Below, piece by piece: positions 16,935-26,274 of a DNA stretch of 64,000 nt. Source of the stretch: Flavobacterium cerinum. Lineage in GTDB: Bacteria; Bacteroidota; Bacteroidia; Flavobacteriales; Flavobacteriaceae. The stretch is taken from assembly GCF_024496085.1 (NCBI RefSeq), contig NZ_CP101751.1:3658001-3722000 (forward strand). The letters run 5' to 3'. The notes beneath the pieces were generated by a model, which searched no databases, was not told where the DNA came from, and saw only the letters and a program-made list of their open reading frames with translations. A program made the translations under genes and the position numbers. Within the stretch, counting starts at the first letter, position 1. Every line of letters starts with the position of its first letter.

Positions 16935-19367
16935 TTAATTTTTCATCCGTTTTTTAGTCTCATCATCCTCGATATTTATTTTTCGTTTATTCTGATTTTG
17001 ATCACCAAAATTATACGTAAAAGAAACATTCAGAATACGACTATCCAGATTGATATTTTCTTTCATATTAATGTTGTTAAACAACATGGTACGGTAAAAC
17101 CGGCGGCTTTTAAAGATATCATTCACAGCCAGTTTTACAGTTGCTTTATCCGAAAACAGTTTTTTCTGAATACCGGCCGAAACAACGAAGAAATCTTTAC
17201 GCTCAAACGTACTGTAAATCGACCTTGAATTGTATTGGAAACTGAATTCTGAAGTTAGCCCTTTGCTTAATTTCAGACTATGTTGCGAATTAAGGTCATA
17301 ACTCCAGATTCCGGTTGCTACAGATGATTCATTTTGTTCACCGCTGAATTCATTGCGATACAGATTCACAAAATTGTTAGCATCCCACCAACGTGTTAGT
17401 TTTATCCCGGAAGTTAAGCTTACACCATAATTTTTTCGCGTACTTAAATTTTCAGAGCGTAATATGGTCGTATTTGTATCGTCAATTTGCGTAATAGCGT
17501 CAACAATTACATCACTTGTTGTACTGTAGAAGAAATTGATCATATGTTTATTCCGGAACGAATAGCCCCACTCTACTGAATGTGTCAACTCCGGTTGCAG
17601 ATATGGATTTCCTTCATAAAATATAAACGGATCCCTGAAAAAACGGAACGGATTCAGATCATAATAATCCGGACGGTCGATTCTTCTGCTATATGATAAC
17701 TGTACAACATGCTCTTCTCCGATATTTTTCTTTAGAAACAAGCTTGGAAACAATTGCGTATAATTCCTTTTCACGACAGAATTCATCGTTACCTGATTTC
17801 CTTCCGCAGCGGTATGCTCAGCCCGAAGTCCGGCCTGAACATCTATAAAACCGAAGTTTTGTTTATAGTTAATGTATCCGGCATGAATCTGCTCCTTATA
17901 AATAAAATGGTTGGTTGTACCACGATCAATGATCCAGTTTCCTCCGGAAATCGTATCATACTGCACGTCGTTATCCGATTTTACAAAACTGCTTTTCCAA
18001 CCGGCTTCAAACGATAAATTTTCTTTTACCCGATACACATAATCGGCTTTGGCAACAAAAATATTGGTACCGGAAGGTGTCATCCCTCTACGAGTTGACT
18101 GATAGGCGTCCTGAACCGGCGTCTGATTAAATTGCGTGTCCAATAAGGCATTATCCCGGAATCGGGAATGGGTATAATCGACATCGGCACTAATTTCCTG
18201 CTTTTCCTGATCAAATTTGTGAAGAAAGCTACCATTATAACTCATACTATTCCACTTTGAATAATTATGATTATTGGTAAGCGCATCCGACAATAAACTA
18301 TTATCCGACGATCGCACTTTATTTTCTGACATACTGTTATTCGTATAACTTCCTATACTTCCATTTACTTTGAAACCCAGAAAAGTGCGCTCCGAAAGAT
18401 CATATTCCAGTCCGGCTTTAAAATTATTGGTTTTCAACGGTTCATCCGTAACGCTATACTGATTGGATACCTTATCAATTGTTTGTCGGTTCGCATCAGT
18501 ATAAAAGTTCCGTTCAAAAGTAAAGGTTTCGCTTTCCCCTCTATAATATTGATCATAACTTCCGTAAAAATTATATTTTCCGGTTTTATAATTCAGGTTT
18601 AATCCGCTTCCGAAACGATTTTTTCGTCCTCTTCCATAATTGGCATTTACCGAACCGTTAAAACCGTTTCGGGCATTCTTTTTAAGTTTGATATTAATAA
18701 CACCCGCATTCCCCGCAGCATCGTATTTCGCCGACGGATTGGTTATCACTTCTACCGCACTGATCGAAGAAGAGGAAGTACCTTTTAATAAATTGGTTAA
18801 TTGTTGTTGTGATAAATACGTCTTTTTATCGTTGATCATTATTGTAACCCCTTGTTTTCCTCTAAGGCTGATATTGCCGTCGTTATCGACCATTACTCCG
18901 GGTGCTTTTTCCAATAATTCCAAGGCGGTATTACCTTCCGATAAGACACTATTTTCAACATTCATCACAATTTTATCCGATTGCAATTGAATCAACGGTT
19001 TTTTCGTTGTGGTTTCAATTACTACCTCATTTAACAACTTACCGTCTTCTTTTAGGTTGATCAGCGGAAGTTTATGTATAACACCGCTTTCAGCTTTTAT
19101 AATTGCGGATTCATAATTCTGATAACCTAAAAAACTGGTTTTTATACTATACGTTCCCGGTGTTACGGCAAATGAAAAAGAGCCGTCGTTATCAGTTGTC
19201 ACTCCGGTTACTACTTTTTTCGATTCCCAATCCAATAATACAACGTTGGCAAATGCGACCGGTAACGAATCACTGACTACTTTTCCGGTTATGGTTGTTG
19301 GGGATTCCTGTGCGTATAACGAGTATTGACTTAACAATACGAAGATCAGAAGGTAAATTTTTCTCAC
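16935..19367 (-). CDS. TonB-dependent outer membrane receptor (OMP_b-brl_3 type)
   Basis: An 810-residue outer-membrane beta-barrel. No ATG fits; GTG at 19367 gives VRKIYLLIFVLLSQYSLYAQ, a good signal peptide, whereas the TTG at 19400 adds an odd leader. Domains in order: carboxypeptidase-regulatory-like (about 28-110, ITGKVVSDSLPVAFANVVLL), plug (about 115-225, with VEVITNPSAKYDAAGNAGVI), then a 22-strand barrel of the family-3 type ending in VSFTYNFGD. Such receptors take up siderophores, peptides or unknown ligands; no SusD gene is adjacent, so it is not a typical glycan locus. Divergent from the next lipoprotein gene. Confidence 0.9.
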   Translation of the reverse strand: MRKIYLLIFVLLSQYSLYAQESPTTITGKVVSDSLPVAFANVVLLDWESKKVVTGVTTDNDGSFSFAVTPGTYSIKTSFLGYQNYESAIIKAESGVIHKLPLINLKEDGKLLNEVVIETTTKKPLIQLQSDKIVMNVENSVLSEGNTALELLEKAPGVMVDNDGNISLRGKQGVTIMINDKKTYLSQQQLTNLLKGTSSSSISAVEVITNPSAKYDAAGNAGVINIKLKKNARNGFNGSVNANYGRGRKNRFGSGLNLNYKTGKYNFYGSYDQYYRGESETFTFERNFYTDANRQTIDKVSNQYSVTDEPLKTNNFKAGLEYDLSERTFLGFKVNGSIGSYTNNSMSENKVRSSDNSLLSDALTNNHNYSKWNSMSYNGSFLHKFDQEKQEISADVDYTHSRFRDNALLDTQFNQTPVQDAYQSTRRGMTPSGTNIFVAKADYVYRVKENLSFEAGWKSSFVKSDNDVQYDTISGGNWIIDRGTTNHFIYKEQIHAGYINYKQNFGFIDVQAGLRAEHTAAEGNQVTMNSVVKRNYTQLFPSLFLKKNIGEEHVVQLSYSRRIDRPDYYDLNPFRFFRDPFIFYEGNPYLQPELTHSVEWGYSFRNKHMINFFYSTTSDVIVDAITQIDDTNTTILRSENLSTRKNYGVSLTSGIKLTRWWDANNFVNLYRNEFSGEQNESSVATGIWSYDLNSQHSLKLSKGLTSEFSFQYNSRSIYSTFERKDFFVVSAGIQKKLFSDKATVKLAVNDIFKSRRFYRTMLFNNINMKENINLDSRILNVSFTYNFGDQNQNKRKINIEDDETKKRMKN

Positions 19368-19576
19368 GATTAAGGATTTAATTGCGGTCAAAATTACCAA
19401 TATTTAGACTAAATAAAAATAATAACAGTCTTAAAATATTTGTTAAATATTATATAATTTTTTCTCCTAAATACCAACATCAGAAACAAATAAAACAATA
19501 TGTGATATTTTTAATTATATTTATACCTAAAATAGTACAATTTGAGAACATTAATAACTTTTTAAATCGTAAGCAA

Positions 19577-20803
19577 ATGGTAAAAAAATTACTTTTAGTC
19601 ACCGCAAGCCTTACTTTATTCTTTTTTTACGGCTGTAATGACAACGACGACGATCCAATAAATTACGCCCATGATTCGATGTTTTTTATTGATTATCGCG
19701 ACTTAAATGGCGGTTCAGATGGAATGGCTGTAATCGAATTGGACCCGGAATCGCCCAATTTCGGACATATCAGCAGTAAACTTGAATTAGGTGTAGGCGT
19801 TCTTCCCCATCATATTTACTATGATTATTTTGCTCAGAAACTATACACCACAGCATTAGGCGGGAGTTATCTTTATCAAATCCGTACTGTTGAAGATGCC
19901 AACGGTAATCCTACCCTTGTAAATGCAACTCCCGTAAATACCGGAACAAGCACCGTTGGCGAAGATATTTTCTTTACCAGTGACGGGCGTTATTTTGTAA
20001 CTTTTATGGGAGGTGACGGTAGCTTAAAAGGCGGAAGTGTTGGCGTATTTAATGCCAGTAATAATCAACTGATCAAAACAATATCCGGTTCAATCGACAC
20101 GAATCCGAATAAATTTATCATGTATCCACATGGTATTTCAGTTAGTGAAGAAAAAGGATTGATGATGGTCACCTCAACTATACATCCGGATCTGACTTCC
20201 GGTGTTGGCAATACCTGTACGTTAATTGATCTGAATACCTATGAAATGATTGAAACGTATACCGTAGCCGATAGTCCTTCGGATATGTCTAGTCCGGTTG
20301 AAGTTTTATTATTACGTGGTCAGTTTCCTAAATTTGCTTTAGCCACTACCATGCTTGGCGGTGATATCTGGATGGCTCCGTATAATCCTGCAACCGGTAA
20401 ATATGATGTTTTTACTAAAGCTTTTGACGGTTCTGCTATGGGATTGGGATGGGCATTGGAAATGTATATGGACAACAACAAGCATCTTTATGTTAGTTTC
20501 GGCGAACCCGGAAAGGTTCTGGTATTTGATATCAGTAATCTGCCTAACTTGACATTATTACGTACACTGGATGCTGATCAGGGTGCGCATCATATGGTTT
20601 TCTTTAAAACAAAATCAGGAAGAGACGTCGTTGCTGTACAAAATAATCTGCTAAATCTGCCGAATCTGAATTCCGGAACTATTACTGTGGTCGATGTTAT
20701 AACCGGAGAAAAACTGGGAACTGTAGATTTGCGCAACCGCTACGGCATCTTACCCGAATCGATTGAAGGTACCGGCGGACCAAGTAATTACTTACACCAT
20801 TAA
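19577..20803 (+). CDS. Beta-propeller lipoprotein, unknown ligand
   Basis: A 408-residue lipoprotein. ATG at 19577 gives MVKKLLLVTASLTLFFFYGC with a lipobox Cys at residue 20, followed by an acidic NDNDDD stretch typical of surface-exposed lipoproteins in Bacteroidota. The open frame extends upstream to 19382, but that part has no signal. The mature part looks like a seven-bladed propeller (repeated segments such as LPHHIYYDYFAQKLYTT, GRYFVTFMGGDGS, HLYVSFGEPGKVLVFD, GTITVVDVITGEKLGTVDL) similar to YncE or selenium-binding-type proteins. It ends with a strong terminator. Function unknown. Confidence 0.85.
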   Translation: MVKKLLLVTASLTLFFFYGCNDNDDDPINYAHDSMFFIDYRDLNGGSDGMAVIELDPESPNFGHISSKLELGVGVLPHHIYYDYFAQKLYTTALGGSYLYQIRTVEDANGNPTLVNATPVNTGTSTVGEDIFFTSDGRYFVTFMGGDGSLKGGSVGVFNASNNQLIKTISGSIDTNPNKFIMYPHGISVSEEKGLMMVTSTIHPDLTSGVGNTCTLIDLNTYEMIETYTVADSPSDMSSPVEVLLLRGQFPKFALATTMLGGDIWMAPYNPATGKYDVFTKAFDGSAMGLGWALEMYMDNNKHLYVSFGEPGKVLVFDISNLPNLTLLRTLDADQGAHHMVFFKTKSGRDVVAVQNNLLNLPNLNSGTITVVDVITGEKLGTVDLRNRYGILPESIEGTGGPSNYLHH

Positions 20804-20813
20804 AGACTTATAA

Positions 20814-20848
20814 AAAAGGCTGATCATAATCCGATCAGCCTTTTACTT
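20814..20848. terminator. Terminator between lipoprotein and hydrolase genes
   Basis: Arms AAAAGGCTGATC (20814-20825) and GATCAGCCTTTT (20833-20844), perfect over 12 bp with a 7-base loop. Both flanks are suited to either direction. It separates the convergent stops at 20803 and 20854. Confidence 0.85.
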
Positions 20849-20853
20849 CTTTT

Positions 20854-21549
20854 TTATTTTTCCAGTTCTTTAGCCGCTCTTAAAATCAGTTTTGCAATTT
20901 CATGCGGGTGCGATACCATTGAAGCATGACTTGCATCGAGTGATAATGTTTTTGCGTTCATCCTTTCGGCAAAAAAGTGCTGTGTAATTGGCGGTAACAT
21001 CTGATCGCTTTCTGAAATCTGGTACCAAACCGGTAATTTTTTCCATCCGACTGAAGTCGGTTTATCTTCAAAACATTGTCCGAAAGTCGGTTTATGCGTT
21101 GCCGCCATAACCAACGCTTCTGCATCGGTACAATCATGGGCAAAACTTTCTTTAAACTTGTCTCTTTTAATCCAGAAATAACCGTTTGCATCCGGATAAA
21201 TATGAGCACCTCCTGCCGGAATAGCATCTTTGGTTAACAATGTTTTCAGGTTTTCCGTTTCGTCCGGAGCAAAAGCAGCAATATAAACCAAACCAACCAC
21301 ATCCGGGCATTTAGCCGCTGTATCAGTAATCACAACACCGCCATAGGAATGGCCTACTAACAGTGTTTGTCCTTCCAACGAATCAATTAGTCGCTTCACA
21401 GTAGCAACATCATCTGCTAATGCTGTTAAAGGATTTTGTGCGGCTACAACAGTATAACCTGCCGCAGTTAATTCGGGTATAACGTTTTTCCAGTGCGAAC
21501 CATCGCCCCAGGCTCCGTGTACCAGTACAATATTGAGTTTTCCTGACAT
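20854..21549 (-). CDS. Alpha/beta hydrolase
   Basis: A 231-residue soluble hydrolase. The nucleophile elbow is GHSYGG at about residue 67, following the oxyanion strand VLVHGAWGDGSHW near the N-terminus. The catalytic His is probably in DASHASMVSHP near residue 208. It lacks a signal peptide and resembles the small esterase group often listed as pyrethroid hydrolase or salicylate-esterase-like. The real substrate is unknown. Monocistronic, convergent with the propeller lipoprotein. Confidence 0.88.
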   Translation of the reverse strand: MSGKLNIVLVHGAWGDGSHWKNVIPELTAAGYTVVAAQNPLTALADDVATVKRLIDSLEGQTLLVGHSYGGVVITDTAAKCPDVVGLVYIAAFAPDETENLKTLLTKDAIPAGGAHIYPDANGYFWIKRDKFKESFAHDCTDAEALVMAATHKPTFGQCFEDKPTSVGWKKLPVWYQISESDQMLPPITQHFFAERMNAKTLSLDASHASMVSHPHEIAKLILRAAKELEK

Positions 21550-21669
21550 AACCTTGCTTTTAAATTTACTATTAAAAGTACGAAAAATTCATTTTTACAA
21601 ATCAGAACCTCATCATTCTTCTTATAAATTTAACACACTTTATGCTACTTTAAACCAATGTAAATCAAA

Positions 21670-22254
21670 CTATTCGTTAAAATATTTTTCTCCTAATTGA
21701 TGTAATTTTCGCAATTTAAATCCCAGTATAACCCGAAAAAGGCCGTAGGTTATAAATGCCATTGCCGTCCAGATTACAATCGTCATACCGCCAAAAAGCG
21801 GATTCCAGATCATGATAAATGAAAAAAGTAGTCCTAAAATCCCTAATATGAGTAGCCAATACCAGTCATTTACGCCAAAAGATTTCAGGTCGAATGCATA
21901 ACCGATAGCCGCAATGGAACGAAACAATAACATAAAACCTACATACAAAGGTAAAACGGCCATAGATAGTTCCAAATTGGACAACAGTAAGATTCCGAAT
22001 ACTAAATCAATGATTCCGCCGGCCAAAATCCAACCCCAATGATCAATTGTTTTGCGATTACTTACTGAAAAGATGATTTCGAAAATCCCGTTTACAAAAA
22101 AAACGACACCAAATAATAGCGCCAATGTTACATAGGATTCCATTGGTGTTTTGAATATCCAAAATCCGAATAAAATAAACAGAATACCTACAATAACGGA
22201 TAGGTACCAATGTTTTACCGCATTTTTAATGTTTCGGAATAATTGCTTTTCCAT
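21670..22254 (-). CDS. HdeD/DUF308-family membrane protein, second copy
   Basis: A 194-residue membrane protein. ATG at 22254 (MEKQLFRNIKNAVKHWYL) is preferred to the start at 22305, which adds a polar leader. Six helices and the motifs GILFILFGFWIFKTP, GGIIDLVFGILLLSN and PLYVGFMLLFRS match the gene at 16060. The N-terminal 20 residues and the basic C-terminal tail (LRKLHQLGEKYF) are extra. Role in stress tolerance is only inferred from HdeD. Confidence 0.86.
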   Translation of the reverse strand: MEKQLFRNIKNAVKHWYLSVIVGILFILFGFWIFKTPMESYVTLALLFGVVFFVNGIFEIIFSVSNRKTIDHWGWILAGGIIDLVFGILLLSNLELSMAVLPLYVGFMLLFRSIAAIGYAFDLKSFGVNDWYWLLILGILGLLFSFIMIWNPLFGGMTIVIWTAMAFITYGLFRVILGFKLRKLHQLGEKYFNE

Positions 22255-22398
22255 ATTAATTGTTTTAAAAGTGAATACATCGCCTGATTGCTTCTTTTTA
22301 CACACCCAACATCGAAATTCTCCACAGAAAGAAGTTATTATATGGCTATAATTTAGTAATTTTCTATGACTTTACAATCATTCTTAACCGGTAAGCTT

Positions 22399-22845
22399 AT
22401 GAAAAACATTGCTTTATCTCTACTTTCCTTACTATTACTGGCTTCCTGCACTGGTGAAAAAAGAGACAAAAAAGAGACAGTTCATCAAAACGAAAAATTG
22501 ATCCAACAATACTTCGATTATTTCAATCAACATAATTGGGTAAAGTTATCGGAAATGTATACTGAAACGGCCGAATTCCGGGATCCGTCATTAGGTCCGG
22601 AAGTAGTCAGACAATCCCGTTATCAGATTATCAAAAAATATACGGAATTAGCCCAGATGTTTCCGGATTTGAAAGATACGGTTTCGGCCATCTATATGGC
22701 CGGCGAACATCATGTGGTTGTGGAATTTACATCAAGCGGTACCGCGCCCGATAAAAGTCGGTTTATATTACCGATCTGCACCATTTTCACAATTGAAAAC
22801 GGTGCGATCACTAAAGATTTCACTTATTATGACAACTTTGAATAA
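22399..22845 (+). CDS. SnoaL/NTF2-like lipoprotein
   Basis: A 148-residue lipoprotein. The ATG at 22399 gives MKNIALSLLSLLLLASC with lipobox Cys at residue 17, while the ORF start at 22366 puts extra residues before the signal peptide. After a charged linker the domain LIQQYFDYFNQHNWVKLSEM ... VVEFTSSG ... FTIENGAITKDFTYYD has the SnoaL cone fold of small ligand-binding or isomerase proteins. No catalytic residue can be assigned. It ends 8 bp from the convergent phosphoesterase gene. Confidence 0.82.
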   Translation: MKNIALSLLSLLLLASCTGEKRDKKETVHQNEKLIQQYFDYFNQHNWVKLSEMYTETAEFRDPSLGPEVVRQSRYQIIKKYTELAQMFPDLKDTVSAIYMAGEHHVVVEFTSSGTAPDKSRFILPICTIFTIENGAITKDFTYYDNFE

Positions 22846-22853
22846 GTTATTTG

Positions 22854-23600
22854 TTATCGTTGTAAAAGCAGGAAATTGGCATAAAAATCAGGGATTCCGC
22901 TAGCCAGAATAGCTTCTACAGTTTCCTCAACCGGATACGGCAATTTCACCAGCTCTACAGTTAAGGTTGTCGTACCAATATCAAGTAGCAGATAGGTCGC
23001 CAAAGCTTCTCCTTCTTTAGAGCGTCCGACTGATCCGCAGTTCAGCGCCAGTTTTTCCGGTCCGTCGGGTGTATTGATCTTTCGGATATACGATTGATGT
23101 GTATGTCCCATTATCAGCACATCGGCATTTTCATCTTCCATCATTTGATACAAGTCAGCTTCATTATGATTTTCATAGATGTATTCCTCATTACTTCTTG
23201 TACTGCCGTGAACCAACAATATAGAAAGTTCTTGTCCCTGTTGAGTAAAATTCAATCGGATCTTCTGCGGTAATTTTCCTAAGAAGTCTTTATTTCCTGC
23301 TGAAATGGCATCACGTGTATGATCAACAGCCTGAATTCTGGCATTGGTTTCATCTTCGGTATGTTTTTTTAACGGAATCACTTCGTGATCATAGGCAATC
23401 CGTTCGTCGTGATTTCCCATAATACAAGGAATGCGACAGGCTTGCAATAATTCGATCACTTCATTGGGCCACGGGGCAAAATCAACAAGATCGCCCAGAC
23501 AATATACCTGATCCGGTTTTCGCAAATCAAGGTCGGCCAAAATGGTTTTTAAGGCCGGAAGGTTACCGTGTACATCACTAAAAATAGCTATTCGACTCAT
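22854..23600 (-). CDS. Calcineurin-like metallophosphoesterase
   Basis: A 248-residue dinuclear metal phosphoesterase of the YfcE/MJ0936 type. All blocks of the family are present in order: SDVHGN at the N-terminus, GDLVDFAP, GNHDE, LLVHG and GHTHQS. ATG at 23600 is used because the upstream in-frame start at 23633 adds an unrelated leader and overlaps the promoter TACATTTG (23627-23620, minus). Substrates of this group are phosphodiesters or phosphomonoesters; the exact one is unknown. Confidence 0.9.
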   Translation of the reverse strand: MSRIAIFSDVHGNLPALKTILADLDLRKPDQVYCLGDLVDFAPWPNEVIELLQACRIPCIMGNHDERIAYDHEVIPLKKHTEDETNARIQAVDHTRDAISAGNKDFLGKLPQKIRLNFTQQGQELSILLVHGSTRSNEEYIYENHNEADLYQMMEDENADVLIMGHTHQSYIRKINTPDGPEKLALNCGSVGRSKEGEALATYLLLDIGTTTLTVELVKLPYPVEETVEAILASGIPDFYANFLLLQR

Positions 23601-23619
23601 CAATTGGGGGGTTTTATAA

Positions 23620-23627
23620 CAAATGTA
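23620..23627 (-). promoter_or_regulatory. Probable -7 element of the phosphoesterase gene
   Basis: TACATTTG on the minus strand matches TAnnTTTG, with the ATG 20 bp downstream. No -33 TTG was identified at the expected distance. Confidence 0.5.
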
Positions 23628-23685
23628 CGGCATTTCGTGTACTTCGGATTCTTTTTTCGATTATCCATCCGATTATAACGTTCTG

Positions 23686-25161
23686 TTACATTAATGGAGC
23701 CGCCAAGCGTACGAGTCGTTCTTTAAATTTCTGCATTCGGGAGCGTTTTCGCCATTGTACCGGATCAATCCGTTCGGCATCTTCGAGATCTTTATAAAAC
23801 TGGCTTCGTAAAGTCGCTGCTAATGTAAAGTCATAAATAATCGCATTGGCCTCAAAATTCAGGTCAAAACTGCGGTAATCCATATTCGCAGAACCGATCA
23901 TACTCAACAGTCCGTCGCAAACCATTGTCTTTGCATGAACAAAACCTTTCTGATAGCGATATACTTCCACTCCGGCTTCCATTAGTTCTTTATAGTAGGA
24001 CGAAGATACAGCGTTAACGATTTTCGAATCCGAAATTCCGGGAACCAATAGTTTTACCGGTATGCCACTTAATGCCACTACTTTGATTGCATTTAAAATC
24101 GTGTCATCGGGAATAAAATACGGTGATGTTAAAAGCACTTCTTTACGGGACACGGCAATACTCTGTGCCATTGACAACATAATAGACGGTATTTTCGAAT
24201 CGGCTCCGCTTACCACCGTCTGCATAATCGTATTTCCGACTCTTTCTCCATTTAATCCGGACGGAAAAAAAGTTTCTTCCGGTTGTAAAGTCTGTCCCGA
24301 TGCAAAATTCCAGTCGCTTAAAAAGGTGTATTGCAAATTATATACTCCGGTTCCTTCAATACGAATTCCGGCATCACGCCAATAATAATCGTTTTCAAAC
24401 CGGGGATCGTTAACATAGCGATCGCTGACATTGATTCCGCCAATATAACCTATCTTTCCGTCAATTACTACGATTTTCCGGTGATTGCGATTGTTTACGC
24501 GATTGGCTAATAACGAAAAAATGATTTTATAAAACGGATATACTTCCACTCCGTTAGTCTTTAACCGCCGGGCGAGTTTCTTGATTCCCGAGCTTCCGAA
24601 AGCATCATATACAAACCGGACAGCCACTCCTTCCCTGACTTTTTGAATCAGCAGATTTGCTATAGCATTTCCGGTTTCATCATCTTCATAAATATAATAT
24701 TCCAGGTGAATGTTTCGTTGTGCTCCGGCTAAATCATCGAGTAAACGGGGGAATTTCTGTTCACCGTTTACCAACAAATCAATTTTATTATTATCCGAAA
24801 TCAGGCTATTTTCATTTTTCAGCACCATTCGGGCTACAGAATCAAAATTTCCGAATAGCTCGGGTCGGGTTCGCAGAATTTTTCGGGAATTATCATTTAC
24901 CGCCCGGATCACCTGAGCCAGCAAATTATCATCTTTAATGATTTTTTTGGAATAAATTTCCCGTTTCCGATAATTAAATCCGAATGAAAAGTAGACAAAA
25001 ATTCCCGCCACCGGTACAAAAGTTACCAAAAGCAAATAAGCAGATGCCTTGGCCGGTGATTTGGTATTATAGATCACAATACAACAAACGGCTATTACGA
25101 TCAGGTAATAAACCGCTAAAAACAGCGTACTCCACGGATTGACGAGTTCTTCCAAAGTCAT
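23686..25161 (-). CDS. cls: Cardiolipin synthase (phospholipase D superfamily)
   Basis: A 491-residue membrane enzyme that condenses phosphatidylglycerol into cardiolipin. ATG at 25161 is chosen over TTG at 25170. Two N-terminal transmembrane helices (about 10-30 and 36-60) precede two PLD catalytic motifs: HRKIVVIDGKIGYIGGIN in the first half and HAKTMVCDGLLSMIGSANMD in the second, each with the His-Lys-Asp triad. The architecture and length match bacterial Cls/ClsA. The gene stands alone, 49 bp before the phosphoesterase start region ends. Confidence 0.93.
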   Translation of the reverse strand: MTLEELVNPWSTLFLAVYYLIVIAVCCIVIYNTKSPAKASAYLLLVTFVPVAGIFVYFSFGFNYRKREIYSKKIIKDDNLLAQVIRAVNDNSRKILRTRPELFGNFDSVARMVLKNENSLISDNNKIDLLVNGEQKFPRLLDDLAGAQRNIHLEYYIYEDDETGNAIANLLIQKVREGVAVRFVYDAFGSSGIKKLARRLKTNGVEVYPFYKIIFSLLANRVNNRNHRKIVVIDGKIGYIGGINVSDRYVNDPRFENDYYWRDAGIRIEGTGVYNLQYTFLSDWNFASGQTLQPEETFFPSGLNGERVGNTIMQTVVSGADSKIPSIMLSMAQSIAVSRKEVLLTSPYFIPDDTILNAIKVVALSGIPVKLLVPGISDSKIVNAVSSSYYKELMEAGVEVYRYQKGFVHAKTMVCDGLLSMIGSANMDYRSFDLNFEANAIIYDFTLAATLRSQFYKDLEDAERIDPVQWRKRSRMQKFKERLVRLAAPLM

Positions 25162-25234
25162 GAAAGCCAATTTTACATTAAAAGTACCTTGTTTTCGTTA
25201 TAGTAACAAATTTTAACAGGAAAAACAGAAGTGT

Positions 25235-25242
25235 TATATTTG
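25235..25242 (+). promoter_or_regulatory. Probable -7 element of the esterase gene
   Basis: TATATTTG fits TAnnTTTG and lies 45 bp before the ATG at 25288. No clear -33 element is seen. Confidence 0.5.
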
Positions 25243-25287
25243 TGAGTATCCGTATTTTAACAAAAAGTCGCAACTGATTTATTCGTC

Positions 25288-26274
25288 ATGAAAATAAAAA
25301 AAATCTTATTCCGGTCCTTTCTTATTTTTCTGATTTCAGGAATACTACTCTATTCGGCTTCCAAAATAAGTCCGTGGCCTTCTGCATTACTCATTCGGTT
25401 CGCTTTTGATTACGGTGCAGATAAAAAGGCTGAGGCATTGGAAAAGCATTTACCCGAAAATGTGTCCACAATAAGCGATCGCCCATATGATCCAACCGAC
25501 AAAGCGGTAACCCTTGACATCTATTACCCTGAAAAAAGGCTTTCAACAGCGACAATTGTATGGATTCACGGTGGCGGATGGCTGTCCGGGAATAAAAATC
25601 AGGTTGCCGGATATTGTAAAATACTGGCTTCAAAAGGTTTTACCGTTGCCAATATCGATTATACGCTGGCGCCATCGGTTCATTATCCCAATCCGGTACG
25701 CCAATTAAACCGTGCTTTGGATTATCTTATTCAAAATCGAAAAAAACTCCATATTCATCCGGAAAAAATCATTTTAGCAGGTGATTCTGCCGGAGCTCAG
25801 ATTGCCGCACAAATGGCCGTGATTTTAACTTCCCCGGAATATGCCCGTCTGATTGGAATCCGTCCGAAAATAAATTCCCTCCGCCTTGCCGGCCTCTTAC
25901 TTTATTGTGGCCCGTATGATATTAGTAAAACCAACGTCGAAACCGGTTTTAAAGGACTTGCAAAACCCTTATTATGGTCGTATAGCGGAACAAAAGATTT
26001 TATGACCGATCGTTATTTTAAAACCGCCTCGATCACTCCGTATCTTACCAAAGATTTTCCGCCGGCCTTTATTACAGCCGGAAACGGAGATGATTTATTA
26101 ATACAATCGGAGGTATTGGCACGCGATCTTACCCGAATCGGAGTTCCTGTAACTACTTTATTTTTCCCGAAAGATTATACGCCAAAACTTCCGCACGAAT
26201 ATCAGTTCAATCTCGATACCGAAGCCGGCCAATCGGCGTTGGAACGTTCTGTACAATTTCTAAAAAACTTATAA
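25288..26274 (+). CDS. Membrane-anchored alpha/beta hydrolase (HSL-type esterase)
   Basis: A 328-residue esterase or lipase-like enzyme. An N-terminal hydrophobic helix (FLIFLISGILLYSAS) is a signal anchor. The HSL-family oxyanion motif HGGGW is at about residue 93, the nucleophile elbow GDSAGA about 70 residues later, the acid in GNGDDLL and the His in LPHEYQF near the C-terminus. This triad is complete, so it should be active, probably on short acyl esters facing the periplasm. Six bases overlap the convergent patatin gene. Confidence 0.88.
   Translation: MKIKKILFRSFLIFLISGILLYSASKISPWPSALLIRFAFDYGADKKAEALEKHLPENVSTISDRPYDPTDKAVTLDIYYPEKRLSTATIVWIHGGGWLSGNKNQVAGYCKILASKGFTVANIDYTLAPSVHYPNPVRQLNRALDYLIQNRKKLHIHPEKIILAGDSAGAQIAAQMAVILTSPEYARLIGIRPKINSLRLAGLLLYCGPYDISKTNVETGFKGLAKPLLWSYSGTKDFMTDRYFKTASITPYLTKDFPPAFITAGNGDDLLIQSEVLARDLTRIGVPVTTLFFPKDYTPKLPHEYQFNLDTEAGQSALERSVQFLKNL

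Noticed and set aside
19382..19576. N-terminal extension of the propeller lipoprotein
   Set aside because: The signal peptide and lipobox start at ATG 19577; the extension is AT-rich, has no signal, and overlaps the upstream region of the divergent receptor gene.
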